Positions 5,565 to 5,569 of a stretch of 5,569 nt of DNA are shown piece after piece. The translations under genes were made by a program, and so were the position numbers. Under the pieces are notes generated by a model. That model had not been told where the DNA came from. It saw only the letters and a program-made list of their open reading frames with translations, and did not search any database. This stretch comes from Rhodoferax sp. GTDB lineage: Bacteria > Pseudomonadota > Gammaproteobacteria > Burkholderiales > Burkholderiaceae_C. Each line of letters starts with the position of its first letter. Positions within the stretch are counted from its first letter, which is position 1. The stretch is taken from contig JALNWC010000210.1 in NCBI GenBank assembly GCA_023231075.1, positions 1-5,569 of the forward strand, given 5' to 3'.

Positions 5565-5569
5565 GCAGC

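Overview
The window reads as a chromosomal segment of a betaproteobacterium, most likely Burkholderiales/Comamonadaceae and perhaps Rhodoferax-like. This is inferred from GC-rich codon use and from the character of the soluble pyrophosphatase, chemoreceptor and transposase proteins; species cannot be settled from sequence alone. There are four substantial genes, a decayed patch between two of them, and an information-rich divergent promoter region.

Left (1-1175, minus): the N-terminal 391 residues of a methyl-accepting chemotaxis protein, cut by the window edge. Its periplasmic sensor carries a CxxCH c-type heme motif. Next, 1176-1736 is a scrap heap: an IS3-type transposase relic (minus) with a large internal in-frame deletion, joined head-on to the C-terminal scrap of an EAL (c-di-GMP phosphodiesterase-type) domain on the plus strand. 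The following spacer, 1737-1851, holds nothing I recognise.

Middle (1852-2562, minus): a less GC-rich gene of unknown function that fuses a DUF4160-like domain, a DUF2442-like domain and a C-terminal helix-turn-helix. An internal Shine-Dalgarno plus ATG sits exactly at the DUF4160/DUF2442 joint, so one reading frame may yield two proteins. A strong hairpin terminator at 2658-2682 separates it from the next gene upstream.

Right (2703-5564): two unrelated enzymes for the same substrate, transcribed divergently. hppA (minus) encodes a membrane proton-pumping pyrophosphatase of the K+-independent type, and ppa (plus) encodes a soluble family I pyrophosphatase. Together they would set cytoplasmic PPi, one conserving its energy as a proton gradient and the other dissipating it as heat. 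Their 255-bp intergenic region contains three inverted repeats and four tandem TCCAAC copies in the ppa leader, so shared or opposed regulation is plausible. No RNA genes, CRISPR arrays or intact mobile elements were seen.
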